A DNA stretch of 64,000 nucleotides from JALOOB01 sp964387985. Its GTDB lineage: Bacteria > Chloroflexota > Anaerolineae > CG2-30-64-16. Positions 34,777 to 42,528 of this stretch are shown piece after piece. The first letter of the stretch is position 1. Each line of letters begins with the position of its first letter. Where the stretch lies: contig CAYLZG010000006.1 of assembly GCA_964387985.1 (NCBI GenBank), positions 6,372 through 70,371 of the forward strand. The letters run 5' to 3'. The translations under genes and the position numbers were made by a program. A model generated the notes under the pieces. That model worked only from the letters and a program-made list of their open reading frames with translations. It had not been told where the DNA came from and made no database searches.

Positions 34777-34807
34777 GCTTGCCCCCGGACTCAGTCCGGA
34801 GGCAAGC
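34777..34807 (-). terminator. Stem-loop after the binding-protein gene of the inositol operon
   Basis: GCTTGCC/GGCAAGC outer arms (34777-34783 with 34801-34807) and CCGGAC/GTCCGG inner arms (34785-34790 with 34794-34799). No T-tract follows, so it is likely an mRNA-stabilising or partial termination element. Confidence 0.7.
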
Positions 34808-34824
34808 GCACGGAAATGGACCTC

Positions 34825-35970
34825 TTACTTGGCTTCTTCGTACGCGGCCTGGAAATCCTTCATGTATTCAGCCAGCGGGAAGGATAGGCCAGCTTTGTTG
34901 AGGGTCTCGGCCGAAATGTCGCCGAACAGCTTCTGCTTGCCCTCCTCGGAGACATTGGGCAGCACCTTCGTCGGATCGATGCCGGGGTACCACCCCTGCT
35001 TCTCGACGATGACCTTGGCCTGTTGCTCCGGGCTCGTGATGAACTCGGCGAACTTCTTTGCCACCGCCGGGTTGGCTGTCTTCGCAGGGATCACGACGTA
35101 CATGGGCTGGCCGGGCATGCCTGGCTCGATCAGCTTCATCTTGACGTTAGGATCCATGCGGCCTTCGTTCTTCCAAAGCACCAGCATGTCCACCCACACC
35201 GGCCCCATGTCGATCTCGCCTCGGTTCAGCCGGTCCAGGGTGTCGTTGTTGCCCGTGGTGATGACCGCCGGCAGTTCCTTCAGCTCCTTGAACATGGGAA
35301 TCCAGTCAGCCTCGATCGCCTGGTCGTAGGGTCCCATGGTCAGCTGGTCGTACTTGCCGGTCTTCCAGTAGAGGTAGCCGCCGGTGAAGGCCACACCGCT
35401 CATGCCGCCCTTCACGCCGTTGTAGCCGAAGCGGTTCGGGTTGGCCTTGATCCAGGCCACCAACTCTTCATATGAGGCGGGCGGGTTGGGCACTTTCGCC
35501 GAATTGTAGGCGATGGCGGTCTGGCTGTGGAACATGGGGATGACGTAGCCGTCCACGTCAGTGCCGAGTGCGTTCTTGGCATCACCGGCGGTCAGCAGGC
35601 TGCCCGCGCCGGTGTCGGGCACGTATTTGAGCAGGAGACCGTCCTTGATCATCTGTCCCATGATGCTCTGGTGCACGATGGCGACGTCGATGTCCCAAGT
35701 TTTGGTGCCGGCGTCCTGCTGAGCCTTGAGCTTGGTGTGGATCGACGCGCTGCCTGCATCGCCAGGACCGGTGCCAACCACATTGATGGTAACGTTGGGG
35801 TCGGACTTGACGAACTCAGGACCGAAGACGTTACGCTGGAGTTCCTCCATGTTCGTATCGCCCGCGGTGACGATGGAGAGAGTAACCTGCTGGCTAACCG
35901 GTGCACATCCCTGCAGCAATGTGGTCAGAACCAGCAGACATGCGATCGGGATTAACAACTTGCGACGCAT
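34825..35970 (-). CDS. ABC transporter substrate-binding lipoprotein, family 1 (PotD/Fe/AEP-like)
   Basis: A 381-residue lipoprotein with lipobox LLQGC (Cys22) and an extracellular solute-binding family 1 fold. It has LSIVTAGDTNMEELQRNVFGPEFVKSDP, WDIDVAIVHQSIMGQMIKDGLL, VDGYVIPMFHSQTAIAYNSAKV, MPGQPMYVVIPAKTANPAVAKKFAEFITSPEQQAKVI and a C-terminal FPLAEYMKDFQAAYEE. Unlike the other three binding proteins in the window it lacks a long Pro/Ala linker. The ligand is unknown; the operon suggests inositol or a (glycero)phospho- or glycosyl-derivative. Confidence 0.9.
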   Translation of the reverse strand: MRRKLLIPIACLLVLTTLLQGCAPVSQQVTLSIVTAGDTNMEELQRNVFGPEFVKSDPNVTINVVGTGPGDAGSASIHTKLKAQQDAGTKTWDIDVAIVHQSIMGQMIKDGLLLKYVPDTGAGSLLTAGDAKNALGTDVDGYVIPMFHSQTAIAYNSAKVPNPPASYEELVAWIKANPNRFGYNGVKGGMSGVAFTGGYLYWKTGKYDQLTMGPYDQAIEADWIPMFKELKELPAVITTGNNDTLDRLNRGEIDMGPVWVDMLVLWKNEGRMDPNVKMKLIEPGMPGQPMYVVIPAKTANPAVAKKFAEFITSPEQQAKVIVEKQGWYPGIDPTKVLPNVSEEGKQKLFGDISAETLNKAGLSFPLAEYMKDFQAAYEEAK

Positions 35971-36047
35971 CTGTTCCTCCTTGAAGCGATGACTTGGCGA
36001 ACGGTCGGTACGGATAGGGTAAGTTGTGGATGGCGCCTCCTTTCGGG

Positions 36048-36827
36048 TCAGACCTCGAGCACCAGCCCGTCATACGCCAGGGTCAATCTCTCTGCAAAAG
36101 CCTTGTTTGCCTGAGCGGCGATCTCTTCCATGCGACAGACCGGATAGAAGTGCGTGAGGACAAGGTGGCGAGCGCCGGCTTCACTGGCAAGCCGGCCCGC
36201 CGATGCGGGCGTCAAGTGTCCGGCCATGGCCAACTGGTCCGGATAGCTGCATTCCAGTACAACGACGTCGGCCCCGCGGGCCAGCTCCACCAGGTCGGGA
36301 TAGTAGGTCGCGTCGCCCGAGATGACTACCGCTCGCCCCTCCGCGTCGACGCGGTAGCCCACGGAGTCGCGCGTGTGGCCCGTACGCGCAGCGCGAACCT
36401 TCCAGCCTGCGCCGCAGTACGGCTCGCTCTCCGCTGGATGGTGAACCCAGCGATAAGTTTTCGGTGTGGCCCAGGGCTGCAACTGCAGGAGCCCATTGAG
36501 CAGCGCACCCATCACGGCCGGCGCGGTCCAGTGCAGGTCAGTGGTGCGGTGGGCAAGGTCCATCGCCTGCATGAACGGCACGAGATCGGCCGCGTGATCG
36601 CCATGGTCGTGGGTGGAATAGATGTAGTCGATCCGCGTGGGATCGAACCCCGCGGCCACCAGCCGGCTGATAGTGCCTGAGCCGCAGTCGACGAGCAGAG
36701 ACGGTCCTTCGGAAGCATGCGCCTCCTCCGGACGTCCCTCAGCCTGGCCCAGCTGCACGAGCACCCCTGAAGGGGCTCGCGCACGGCTGGGCAGGCCGGT
36801 GCCGGTGCCGAGAAATCGAATCTTCAT
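36048..36827 (-). CDS. Metallo-beta-lactamase-fold hydrolase (RNase Z/PhnP-like)
   Basis: A 259-residue binuclear-metal hydrolase. It starts MKIRFLGTGTGLPS (start chosen here; the frame is open upstream) and has LLVDCGSGTISRL, the metal motif STHDHGDHAAD (HxHxDH), RTGHT, VISGDATYYPDLVELARGADVVVLE and HLVLTHFYP. This is the RNase Z/cyclic phosphodiesterase branch, not a glyoxalase. It sits between iolM and the importer genes. The Thermotoga inositol pathway has no such enzyme as far as I know, so it may prepare a phosphodiester or lactone form of the substrate; that is inference. Confidence 0.82.
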   Translation of the reverse strand: MKIRFLGTGTGLPSRARAPSGVLVQLGQAEGRPEEAHASEGPSLLVDCGSGTISRLVAAGFDPTRIDYIYSTHDHGDHAADLVPFMQAMDLAHRTTDLHWTAPAVMGALLNGLLQLQPWATPKTYRWVHHPAESEPYCGAGWKVRAARTGHTRDSVGYRVDAEGRAVVISGDATYYPDLVELARGADVVVLECSYPDQLAMAGHLTPASAGRLASEAGARHLVLTHFYPVCRMEEIAAQANKAFAERLTLAYDGLVLEV

Positions 36828-36885
36828 CGCTCTTCTGTCATAGCCCGGCAACGTCCGCTGCCGGGTCATCTCCGAAACGCTGCCT

Positions 36886-38082
36886 TCAGCTGGCGACGTA
36901 CGTGATCTTACACTCGCTTCGATCGGTCTGCAACTTGATGATGTTTTCCGGCACCTCTTGCAGGCTGATCTTCTTGGTGCTGATGCGCGTCATATCCATG
37001 CCGCTAGCCATGCACTCGATCACGCGCGGGAAGTTCCCGTGGCCCGAGTGGCCCTGCGCACCGATGATGCTGGCCCGCCGCACCTGCAGCACCTCGCCCG
37101 TCACGGGCATCTTGGCTTCCGCACGGGCGGTCACCACCACGCGGCTGTTGAGTGTCCGGCCTTCCCAGATGACGCGCTCGATGCCAGGATAGACGACCGT
37201 CGGCATGCCTGTGGCTTCCATGAACAGGTCCGCGCCCATTCCCTCCGTGATCTCCAGGACGCGGTCGGCAAAGTCCTCCTTGAGCGGATTGATGGCGTAG
37301 TCTGCGCCGATCTGCAGGGCCAAATCGGTGCGTTCCTTCTGCGGCTCGGAGATGATAACCTGGGACGCGCCGGCGCGCTTCAGGATGGCGCAGGCCGCCA
37401 GGCCGATCGGGCCGCCGCCGAGAATGACCACGCGATCGCCCGGCCGGATGCCGCCGCCGCGCTCGATCACCGCGTTGTAAGCCACCGTGGAGGGTTCCAC
37501 AAGACTGCCTGCAATGAAGATGTCGTCGCCTTTGTAGACCCTTCGCAGCGGCTCCAGGCTCCAAACCGTACGCGCAGGCACCACCATATACTTGGCGTAC
37601 GCGCCGTTCACATTGAAGCCGATTTCATCCAGCCGCTCGCAGTGGTTTGGCTGCCCATCCGCACATGGACGGCATTGCGCACACCAAAGCATCTCCTCCG
37701 ATGTGACGGGTTCGCCGCCCTTAAAGGGTTTGTTGGTCCGCTTGTCGAAGGCTTTCTTGCCCGCGTCTACCACCACGCCGGAGAATTCGTGCCCCAGGAT
37801 GCAGGGAAAACCCGTCAACCCGGGGTAAAAGATGTAGCCATCAGCTTCTGCCTGGGCCATGTGGACATCCGAACCACAGATGCCGCATGCCTTCACCTCG
37901 ATCAGTACTTCGTCCGGCTCAGGCGTCGGGATGTCGTATTCCCGCATCTCGATCCGAGGGTTCTTCCAGACCTGGCTGCCCAGGTAGGTCTGGCGTCCCT
38001 CGATGTCTTTTGCACCCAGCTTGAAGCTCGGCTTCGGCGCCCAGTCCGCCACCAGGGTCACACCCAGCATTTTGCCCGTCAT
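36886..38082 (-). CDS. iolM: Scyllo-inosose 3-dehydrogenase-like zinc dehydrogenase (IolM)
   Basis: A 398-residue medium-chain zinc dehydrogenase of the longer Thermotoga type. Near-diagnostic blocks are KLGAKDIEGRQTYLGSQVW, VKACGICGSDVHMAQ, YPGLTGFPCILGHEFSGVVVDAGKKA, EEMLWCAQCRPCADGQPNHCERLDEIGFNVNGAYAKYM, GGGIRPGDRVVILGGGPIGLAA and GHSGHGNFPRVIECMASGMDMT. In that family scyllo-inosose is oxidised to 3-dehydro-scyllo-inosose with NAD+. Start ATG 38082 has GGAG 8 nt upstream. It follows iolN by 29 nt. The closely similar T. maritima paralogues make exact substrate assignment less sure than the family. Confidence 0.82.
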   Translation of the reverse strand: MTGKMLGVTLVADWAPKPSFKLGAKDIEGRQTYLGSQVWKNPRIEMREYDIPTPEPDEVLIEVKACGICGSDVHMAQAEADGYIFYPGLTGFPCILGHEFSGVVVDAGKKAFDKRTNKPFKGGEPVTSEEMLWCAQCRPCADGQPNHCERLDEIGFNVNGAYAKYMVVPARTVWSLEPLRRVYKGDDIFIAGSLVEPSTVAYNAVIERGGGIRPGDRVVILGGGPIGLAACAILKRAGASQVIISEPQKERTDLALQIGADYAINPLKEDFADRVLEITEGMGADLFMEATGMPTVVYPGIERVIWEGRTLNSRVVVTARAEAKMPVTGEVLQVRRASIIGAQGHSGHGNFPRVIECMASGMDMTRISTKKISLQEVPENIIKLQTDRSECKITYVAS

Positions 38083-38111
38083 ACTGTATCTCCTTACGTC
38101 CGAAATTGACC

Positions 38112-39236
38112 TCAGACCTCTGTGCCCTGGCCGATCCGCGGCAGCGCGTAGACCGGCTTCCAACCCTTACTCAGCGGCTCGCGCAGGTAAGGCTCCATGT
38201 CATGCTCCGAGCGCAATGTAACTTCCTCGACCGGCGGCACCTTGCCGGGCGGGAAGGCTTCGAGCACGTGATCGTTCCACAGAGTCAGGTACTTCAGGAT
38301 CGCTGCGACCGGGCGCTTGGCCTTCTGGGCCTCGCCGTGCGTCGACTTGCCCACGACCCCTTCGGGGGTGGCTGCGATCTCGATGGCGAAGTGGCCCTCG
38401 CCTTCTGACCAGCGCGACGGACGCCCGAATGGGTCCACCGATTTATCGAAGTGGCCGTCGGGCAGGTAGCTCTTGCCTTCAGTATCGACGGCGTATGCCA
38501 TGTCCACCATATCGGGGTGCAAGAGCAGGCCGAGCGACGTTTCCGACTCGTCCGCGTGCACGAAGTTGGTGTCCAGCCGGCCGCCCCGTTCGGTGGCGCG
38601 GAAGAACTCGCGGACACCGCGGTGCCAGTCGATCACTCGGAAGATGCCAGGAAGCTGGTAGCGCTTCTGGAACTCCTGCACAGCCGACTCGAGCACCCAC
38701 AGCTGGCCGTGGTTGTTGACGATGAGCTGTTTGCGGAAACCGTCGTTCCACAGGCCCAGCATCACGTCGATCATCATCTCCCGCACGACGTGCTCGCGTA
38801 CGATCACGGTGCCGGGCATGCCGACATGATGGTATGGGTGAGCTCCGTAGTTCAACGGAGGTAGCGCCAGATTGACCGCCGCGCCACGCTTGGCCGTGTA
38901 GCGCCGCACGCCCTCGCAGATCTGGCTGACGTAAAGCGTATCAGATGCGCTGGGCAGATGCTGGCCGTGCAACTCGGTGCAGCCGACCGGGATGAATACG
39001 ATGTCGTTCTTCTTCCGGTTCTGCTCGACCTGCCAGCGCGTGGTGGTCTGGATATAGGCGCCGGGTTTGCCCCACTCTACCGGCGACGGTACGCCGTACT
39101 CAGCCAGGATGGCATCGATCTCGGCGTCGGTGGCATCCCAGACTTCCTTCTTCATCCGCCCGACTGCATTGTCCTCGAAGAAGAGATCGGGGAGCTCGGT
39201 CGGGAGTAGACCTTGCGGAATCACTTGACTTGACAT
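38112..39236 (-). CDS. iolN: Creatininase-superfamily hydrolase, probable 3-dehydro-scyllo-inosose hydrolase (IolN)
   Basis: A 374-residue creatininase-fold metallohydrolase. Motifs: IPVGCTELHGQHLPSASDTLY (metal Glu/His), LNYGAHPYHHVGMPGTVIVREHVVREM, QLIVNNHGQLWVLE, FVHADESETSLGLLLHPDMVDM. Length and the extended N-terminus fit the IolN branch, which opens the ring of diketo-inositol to 5-dehydro-L-gluconate. GAGGAG is 7 nt before ATG. Its place between iolG and iolM is the strongest support; creatininase-family amidohydrolases in general act on other substrates. Confidence 0.8.
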   Translation of the reverse strand: MSSQVIPQGLLPTELPDLFFEDNAVGRMKKEVWDATDAEIDAILAEYGVPSPVEWGKPGAYIQTTTRWQVEQNRKKNDIVFIPVGCTELHGQHLPSASDTLYVSQICEGVRRYTAKRGAAVNLALPPLNYGAHPYHHVGMPGTVIVREHVVREMMIDVMLGLWNDGFRKQLIVNNHGQLWVLESAVQEFQKRYQLPGIFRVIDWHRGVREFFRATERGGRLDTNFVHADESETSLGLLLHPDMVDMAYAVDTEGKSYLPDGHFDKSVDPFGRPSRWSEGEGHFAIEIAATPEGVVGKSTHGEAQKAKRPVAAILKYLTLWNDHVLEAFPPGKVPPVEEVTLRSEHDMEPYLREPLSKGWKPVYALPRIGQGTEV

Positions 39237-39306
39237 GCATCAACTCCTCAACATGGATAGGTTGCGCAGGCTCGCGCAGTGCTGTTCGCCGGCGGAAGGC
39301 GGGCAA

Positions 39307-40317
39307 TCAAATCTCACTCAACCGCACCGGCCGGTTTTCGTGACGCGACTTCTCCGCTGCGTAGCCCAGAACTACTGACAGCCTCCCATCCTTCCCGGTC
39401 ACCTGGGGCAGGGTGTCGTGGGAGACGCAATCAACGAAGCTACGCACCTCATTGACATAAGTATCGGGATAGCGCTGCATGAAGAACCGTGGCGGCAGCG
39501 CACCGTGCATGCCAGAGGTGTCACCGCACACCACCGTATCGACTGCCTTGTTATCGGCCTTGGCGATTCCGGCCGAGCAGAAGACTTCCAGCCGCTGATC
39601 GTATCCATAGACTGCCTGCCGGCTGTTGTCGATCACGCCAAGCGTACCGTCGGCGAAGCGCAGCGTGACAATGTCCGTATCGACATCGTCTGCCTCTGCC
39701 AGCCAGGGTGCGACCAGCACACTCCCCATCGCGTACACTTCTTCGACCTCGCCCACCAGGAAGCGCGCCATGTCGAAGTCGTGGATGGTCATATCGAGGT
39801 ACATGCCTCCCGACGCTCTCGCATACTCGACCGAGGGCGGCTCCGGATCTCGGCTGGCAATGCGAAGGATGCAGGGCCGGCCGATCGTCCCGGATGCAAC
39901 GATGTCGCGTACGTGCCGGAAGCTGGGATCAAAGCGCCGGTTGAAACCCACCTGGAGCTTGACACCTGCCTCCTCCACCGCGGCCAGTGCGATGTCGATG
40001 CTCGGCAGATCGAGGGCGAGGGGTTTCTCGCAGAAGATATGCTTGCCGGCCTGCGCTGCATCACGCACGATGAACCAGTGGGTGTCGGTGCTCGTTGCGA
40101 TCAGCACCGCCGGGATGGATGGATCGGCCAACAGTTCGTGATAGTCGGCCACGACCCGGGATATGCCCAACTCATCCGCAAGCGCTTGTGCGACATCCAG
40201 GCGGATGTCGCACAGCGCGACCAGGTTGGCTTCAGGGATGCTGCGTACAAGGTTGCGCACATGGACGCTGCCCATCCGTCCGGTGCCGATGACGGCGATG
40301 TTGAGACGGTCCTTCAT
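39307..40317 (-). CDS. iolG: Inositol 2-dehydrogenase (Gfo/Idh/MocA family, IolG)
   Basis: A 336-residue NAD(P)-dependent dehydrogenase. Rossmann motif IAVIGTGRMGSVHVRNL at the N-terminus, then ATSTDTHW, IFCEKPLALDL (catalytic Lys), VGFNRRFDPSF, SGGMYLDMTIHDFDMARFLVGEVEEVYAMGSVLV and CSAGIAKADNK. These are the inositol dehydrogenase signatures (GG-x-x-D-x-x-x-H-D). It oxidises myo-inositol to scyllo-inosose. It begins 7 nt after the preceding stop. Confidence 0.88.
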   Translation of the reverse strand: MKDRLNIAVIGTGRMGSVHVRNLVRSIPEANLVALCDIRLDVAQALADELGISRVVADYHELLADPSIPAVLIATSTDTHWFIVRDAAQAGKHIFCEKPLALDLPSIDIALAAVEEAGVKLQVGFNRRFDPSFRHVRDIVASGTIGRPCILRIASRDPEPPSVEYARASGGMYLDMTIHDFDMARFLVGEVEEVYAMGSVLVAPWLAEADDVDTDIVTLRFADGTLGVIDNSRQAVYGYDQRLEVFCSAGIAKADNKAVDTVVCGDTSGMHGALPPRFFMQRYPDTYVNEVRSFVDCVSHDTLPQVTGKDGRLSVVLGYAAEKSRHENRPVRLSEI

Positions 40318-40324
40318 GGTTGCC

Positions 40325-41368
40325 TCACGGTTTCATCACGATCTTCATGGCCTTCTTGGGACCATGCGTCAGGGTTGCAGGTTCGAGGCCCAAGTCGCAA
40401 AACGCCTCCGGGCCATCCTCCAGGGGGATCACCTTGGTGAAGAATGGCTTCATGTTCAGCCGGTTCTCCTGGAAGATGCGGATCGAAGGCACCATGGTGT
40501 TCTGGCCCAGGTAGAGGCCCAGCACTTTAGTGGCCCAACGAGTGATCTCATTCGGGACCACGTCGATGTGCACGCTCGAATCCATGCCGAAGGGCAGCAC
40601 CTTGCCCCCCGGCGTTACGCACTGGAGGGCCTGGGCGAGCGCGTTGCCGGTCGCCTCGATCACGATATCGGCCTTCCGGCCGTACGTGAAATCGGTGATT
40701 TTCTGGACCACATCCACCTCGTGCGGATTCCACACCGTCAGCCCGCACTCCTTTGCGACGTTGATGCGGAACGGATCGATCTCCGTCACCGCAACCTTGG
40801 CCGCGATGTTCTTGGCGAACTGGGCGAAGAGGTAGCCGATGGGGCCAAAGCCGAGGATCAGCACGTAGTCGTAAGGCAGCATCTGCAGCGTATTCATGCC
40901 GTTGACCACCGTCGCCAGCGTCTCGACCTGGGTGCCCAGCACATCGTCGATCTCATCAGGCACCACGAAGCACTGTTTTTCCGGCACGAGGCAGTACTCG
41001 GCATAACCACCATCGCGCATCACACCGAGCGCGTTGAATTTGATTTCGACGCACTGGCTGCTCATGCCCATGCGGCAGAAGGAGCAGAAGCCGCAGCGGA
41101 TGTTGTTATCGACCGCCACCCGGTCGCCCACCTTGATGTACTTCACATGCGAGCCGATCTCGACGACCTCGCCGCAAAACTCGTGGCCCAGCACTGTGTC
41201 CTGCTTGAAGTGGTGCTTGCCCTCAAGGATCTTGACGTCGGTGCCGCAGATGCCCACCGCCTTCACCCGCAACAGTACATCGTCGGGGTTCTGCACCCGT
41301 GGGATGGGGATTTCGGTGAGTTCGAGCTTGCCGCCGCCCCGGAAAACGAGTGCCTTCATTTTGTCCAT
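40325..41368 (-). CDS. Zinc-binding medium-chain dehydrogenase of unknown polyol substrate
   Basis: A 347-residue MDR alcohol/polyol dehydrogenase. Catalytic zinc: VGICGTDVKILEG, GHEFCGEVVE; structural zinc: four Cys in CGFCSFCRMGMSSQC; Rossmann LILGFGPIGYLFAQFAKN. It resembles sorbitol/threonine dehydrogenases. AGGAGG lies 5 nt before ATG and the gene directly follows the LacI-type regulator gene (16 nt). It may oxidise another inositol isomer or reduce the tagaturonate product; the sequence alone does not decide. Confidence 0.85.
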   Translation of the reverse strand: MDKMKALVFRGGGKLELTEIPIPRVQNPDDVLLRVKAVGICGTDVKILEGKHHFKQDTVLGHEFCGEVVEIGSHVKYIKVGDRVAVDNNIRCGFCSFCRMGMSSQCVEIKFNALGVMRDGGYAEYCLVPEKQCFVVPDEIDDVLGTQVETLATVVNGMNTLQMLPYDYVLILGFGPIGYLFAQFAKNIAAKVAVTEIDPFRINVAKECGLTVWNPHEVDVVQKITDFTYGRKADIVIEATGNALAQALQCVTPGGKVLPFGMDSSVHIDVVPNEITRWATKVLGLYLGQNTMVPSIRIFQENRLNMKPFFTKVIPLEDGPEAFCDLGLEPATLTHGPKKAMKIVMKP

Positions 41369-41384
41369 GCATGCCTCCTGTTGA

Positions 41385-42392
41385 TTAGGTGGAGTCTCTC
41401 ACGATCAACTGCCCCTGCAGGATCACATCCGTCACAGCGCAGGGGGCGATTTCCCTTTGATTCATGAGCACGAGAGCCATATTCATTGCGCGCTCGCCGA
41501 GTTCAAACATGGGCTGTGCGACCGTAGTGAGGGCCGGCGTGACGTGCGCGGCCCACGGGATGTCATCAAACCCGATCACCGCCAGGTCATCCGGAACAGC
41601 CACCCCTGCATCCCGCGCAGCAGAGAGCAGCCCAATCGCGGTCATATCGTTGTAGCAGAAGATGGCACTGGGCCGTTCGTGCAGCTCCAGGAGCGCCGGC
41701 AGCGCTTCGCGGCCACCATCGAGCCGGCCGGTCCCGCTTAAAACATATGCCGGATCAAAGGCGATGCCGGCGCTGGCAAGAGCGCTCCGGTACCCGTCGA
41801 GCCGGTCATTGCTGTCGCTGTGCCCCTTAAGGCCGGCCACGTGGGCGATGCGCCGGTGACCAAGCCCGAGCAGGTATTCGGTGGCCAGCCTGGCGCCGTG
41901 TACGTCGTCAACCCGCACGGAGTAGGCATTGGGCATCTGCTGCTGGCTGTGGCTGTTGAGCAAGATCACCGGAACGCCCGCGGAACCGAGCCGCTCCTGG
42001 TGCAGTGCGCCGACGCGCGACGATGTCACGATCACTGAGTCAACACGCTTGGACCGCAGCATCTCGACGGCTGCGATCTCGCGCTGCGGCTCGTTGTGCG
42101 ATGCGGCGAGGATCAAGGAATAGCCGCATGCGTAGGCGGTGCGCTCGATGCCCTCCACGACAACCGCGACAAACGGATCCGCGATGGTCGTGACCACCAC
42201 CCCGACCGTTCGTGTCCGGCCGCTGACAAGGCTGCGCGCGGCCGCATCCGGCGAGTAGCCCATCTCCTGTGCGAGGCGCCGGACGCGCGCTTTCGTCTCG
42301 GCGTTGACCAGGGTACTGTCATTCAGCGCTCTGGAGACCGTCGAATGCGAAATGCCCGCAGCCCGGGCAATGTCCTTGATAGAGGTCTTCAC
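41385..42392 (-). CDS. LacI-family transcriptional regulator of the inositol operon
   Basis: A 335-residue LacI-type repressor: HTH TSIKDIARAAGISHSTVSRALNDSTLVNAETKARV, hinge EMGYSPDAAARSLVSGRTRTVGVVVTTIADPF, then an effector-binding domain (VIGFDDIPWAAHVTPALTTVAQPMFELG). GTG at 42392 is the likely start. The ATG at 42510-42512, in the same open frame, lies between the -35 and -10 of the promoter and cannot be transcribed from it. It is the first gene of an eleven-gene unit, with its candidate operator at 42455-42490, so it should be autoregulated together with the pathway. Confidence 0.9.
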   Translation of the reverse strand: MKTSIKDIARAAGISHSTVSRALNDSTLVNAETKARVRRLAQEMGYSPDAAARSLVSGRTRTVGVVVTTIADPFVAVVVEGIERTAYACGYSLILAASHNEPQREIAAVEMLRSKRVDSVIVTSSRVGALHQERLGSAGVPVILLNSHSQQQMPNAYSVRVDDVHGARLATEYLLGLGHRRIAHVAGLKGHSDSNDRLDGYRSALASAGIAFDPAYVLSGTGRLDGGREALPALLELHERPSAIFCYNDMTAIGLLSAARDAGVAVPDDLAVIGFDDIPWAAHVTPALTTVAQPMFELGERAMNMALVLMNQREIAPCAVTDVILQGQLIVRDST

Positions 42393-42454
42393 GATGTGTT
42401 TGGTTACTGCAATTGAAGTGGCAGGAAGCAGCCCATCGATCCGGTCGACTGGAC

Positions 42455-42519
42455 TGAGCGCTGAATGCACACGTGTGCATTCAGCGCTCACTATACTACC
42501 GGCCCAGTGCATTTGTCAA
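42455..42519 (-). promoter_or_regulatory. Inositol operon promoter with a 36-bp perfect palindrome (LacI-type operator)
   Basis: Minus strand TTGACA (42519-42514), 18-nt spacer, TATAGT (42495-42490). From 42455 to 42490 is an uninterrupted 36-bp palindrome centred on CACGTG, with arm TGAGCGCTGAATGCACAC. The predicted transcription start lies inside it. A central CpG between TGAATGCA/TGCATTCA half-sites fits LacI-family operators. No second copy was seen upstream of other genes in the operon. Confidence 0.85.
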
Positions 42520-42528
42520 GAGTGAGAT

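Noticed and set aside
36641..36670. tRNA-like T-loop sequence (ggatcgaacccc)
   Set aside because: It lies within the metallo-hydrolase coding sequence and no acceptor or anticodon stems surround it.
36958..38109. 383-codon plus-strand open frame
   Set aside because: Antisense shadow of the IolM-like dehydrogenase; low-complexity His/Asp/Arg composition and no ribosome site.
42393..42512. N-terminal extension of the LacI-type regulator from ATG 42510-42512
   Set aside because: That ATG is between the -35 and -10 of the operon promoter, and the extra residues encode the operator palindrome, not a protein domain.
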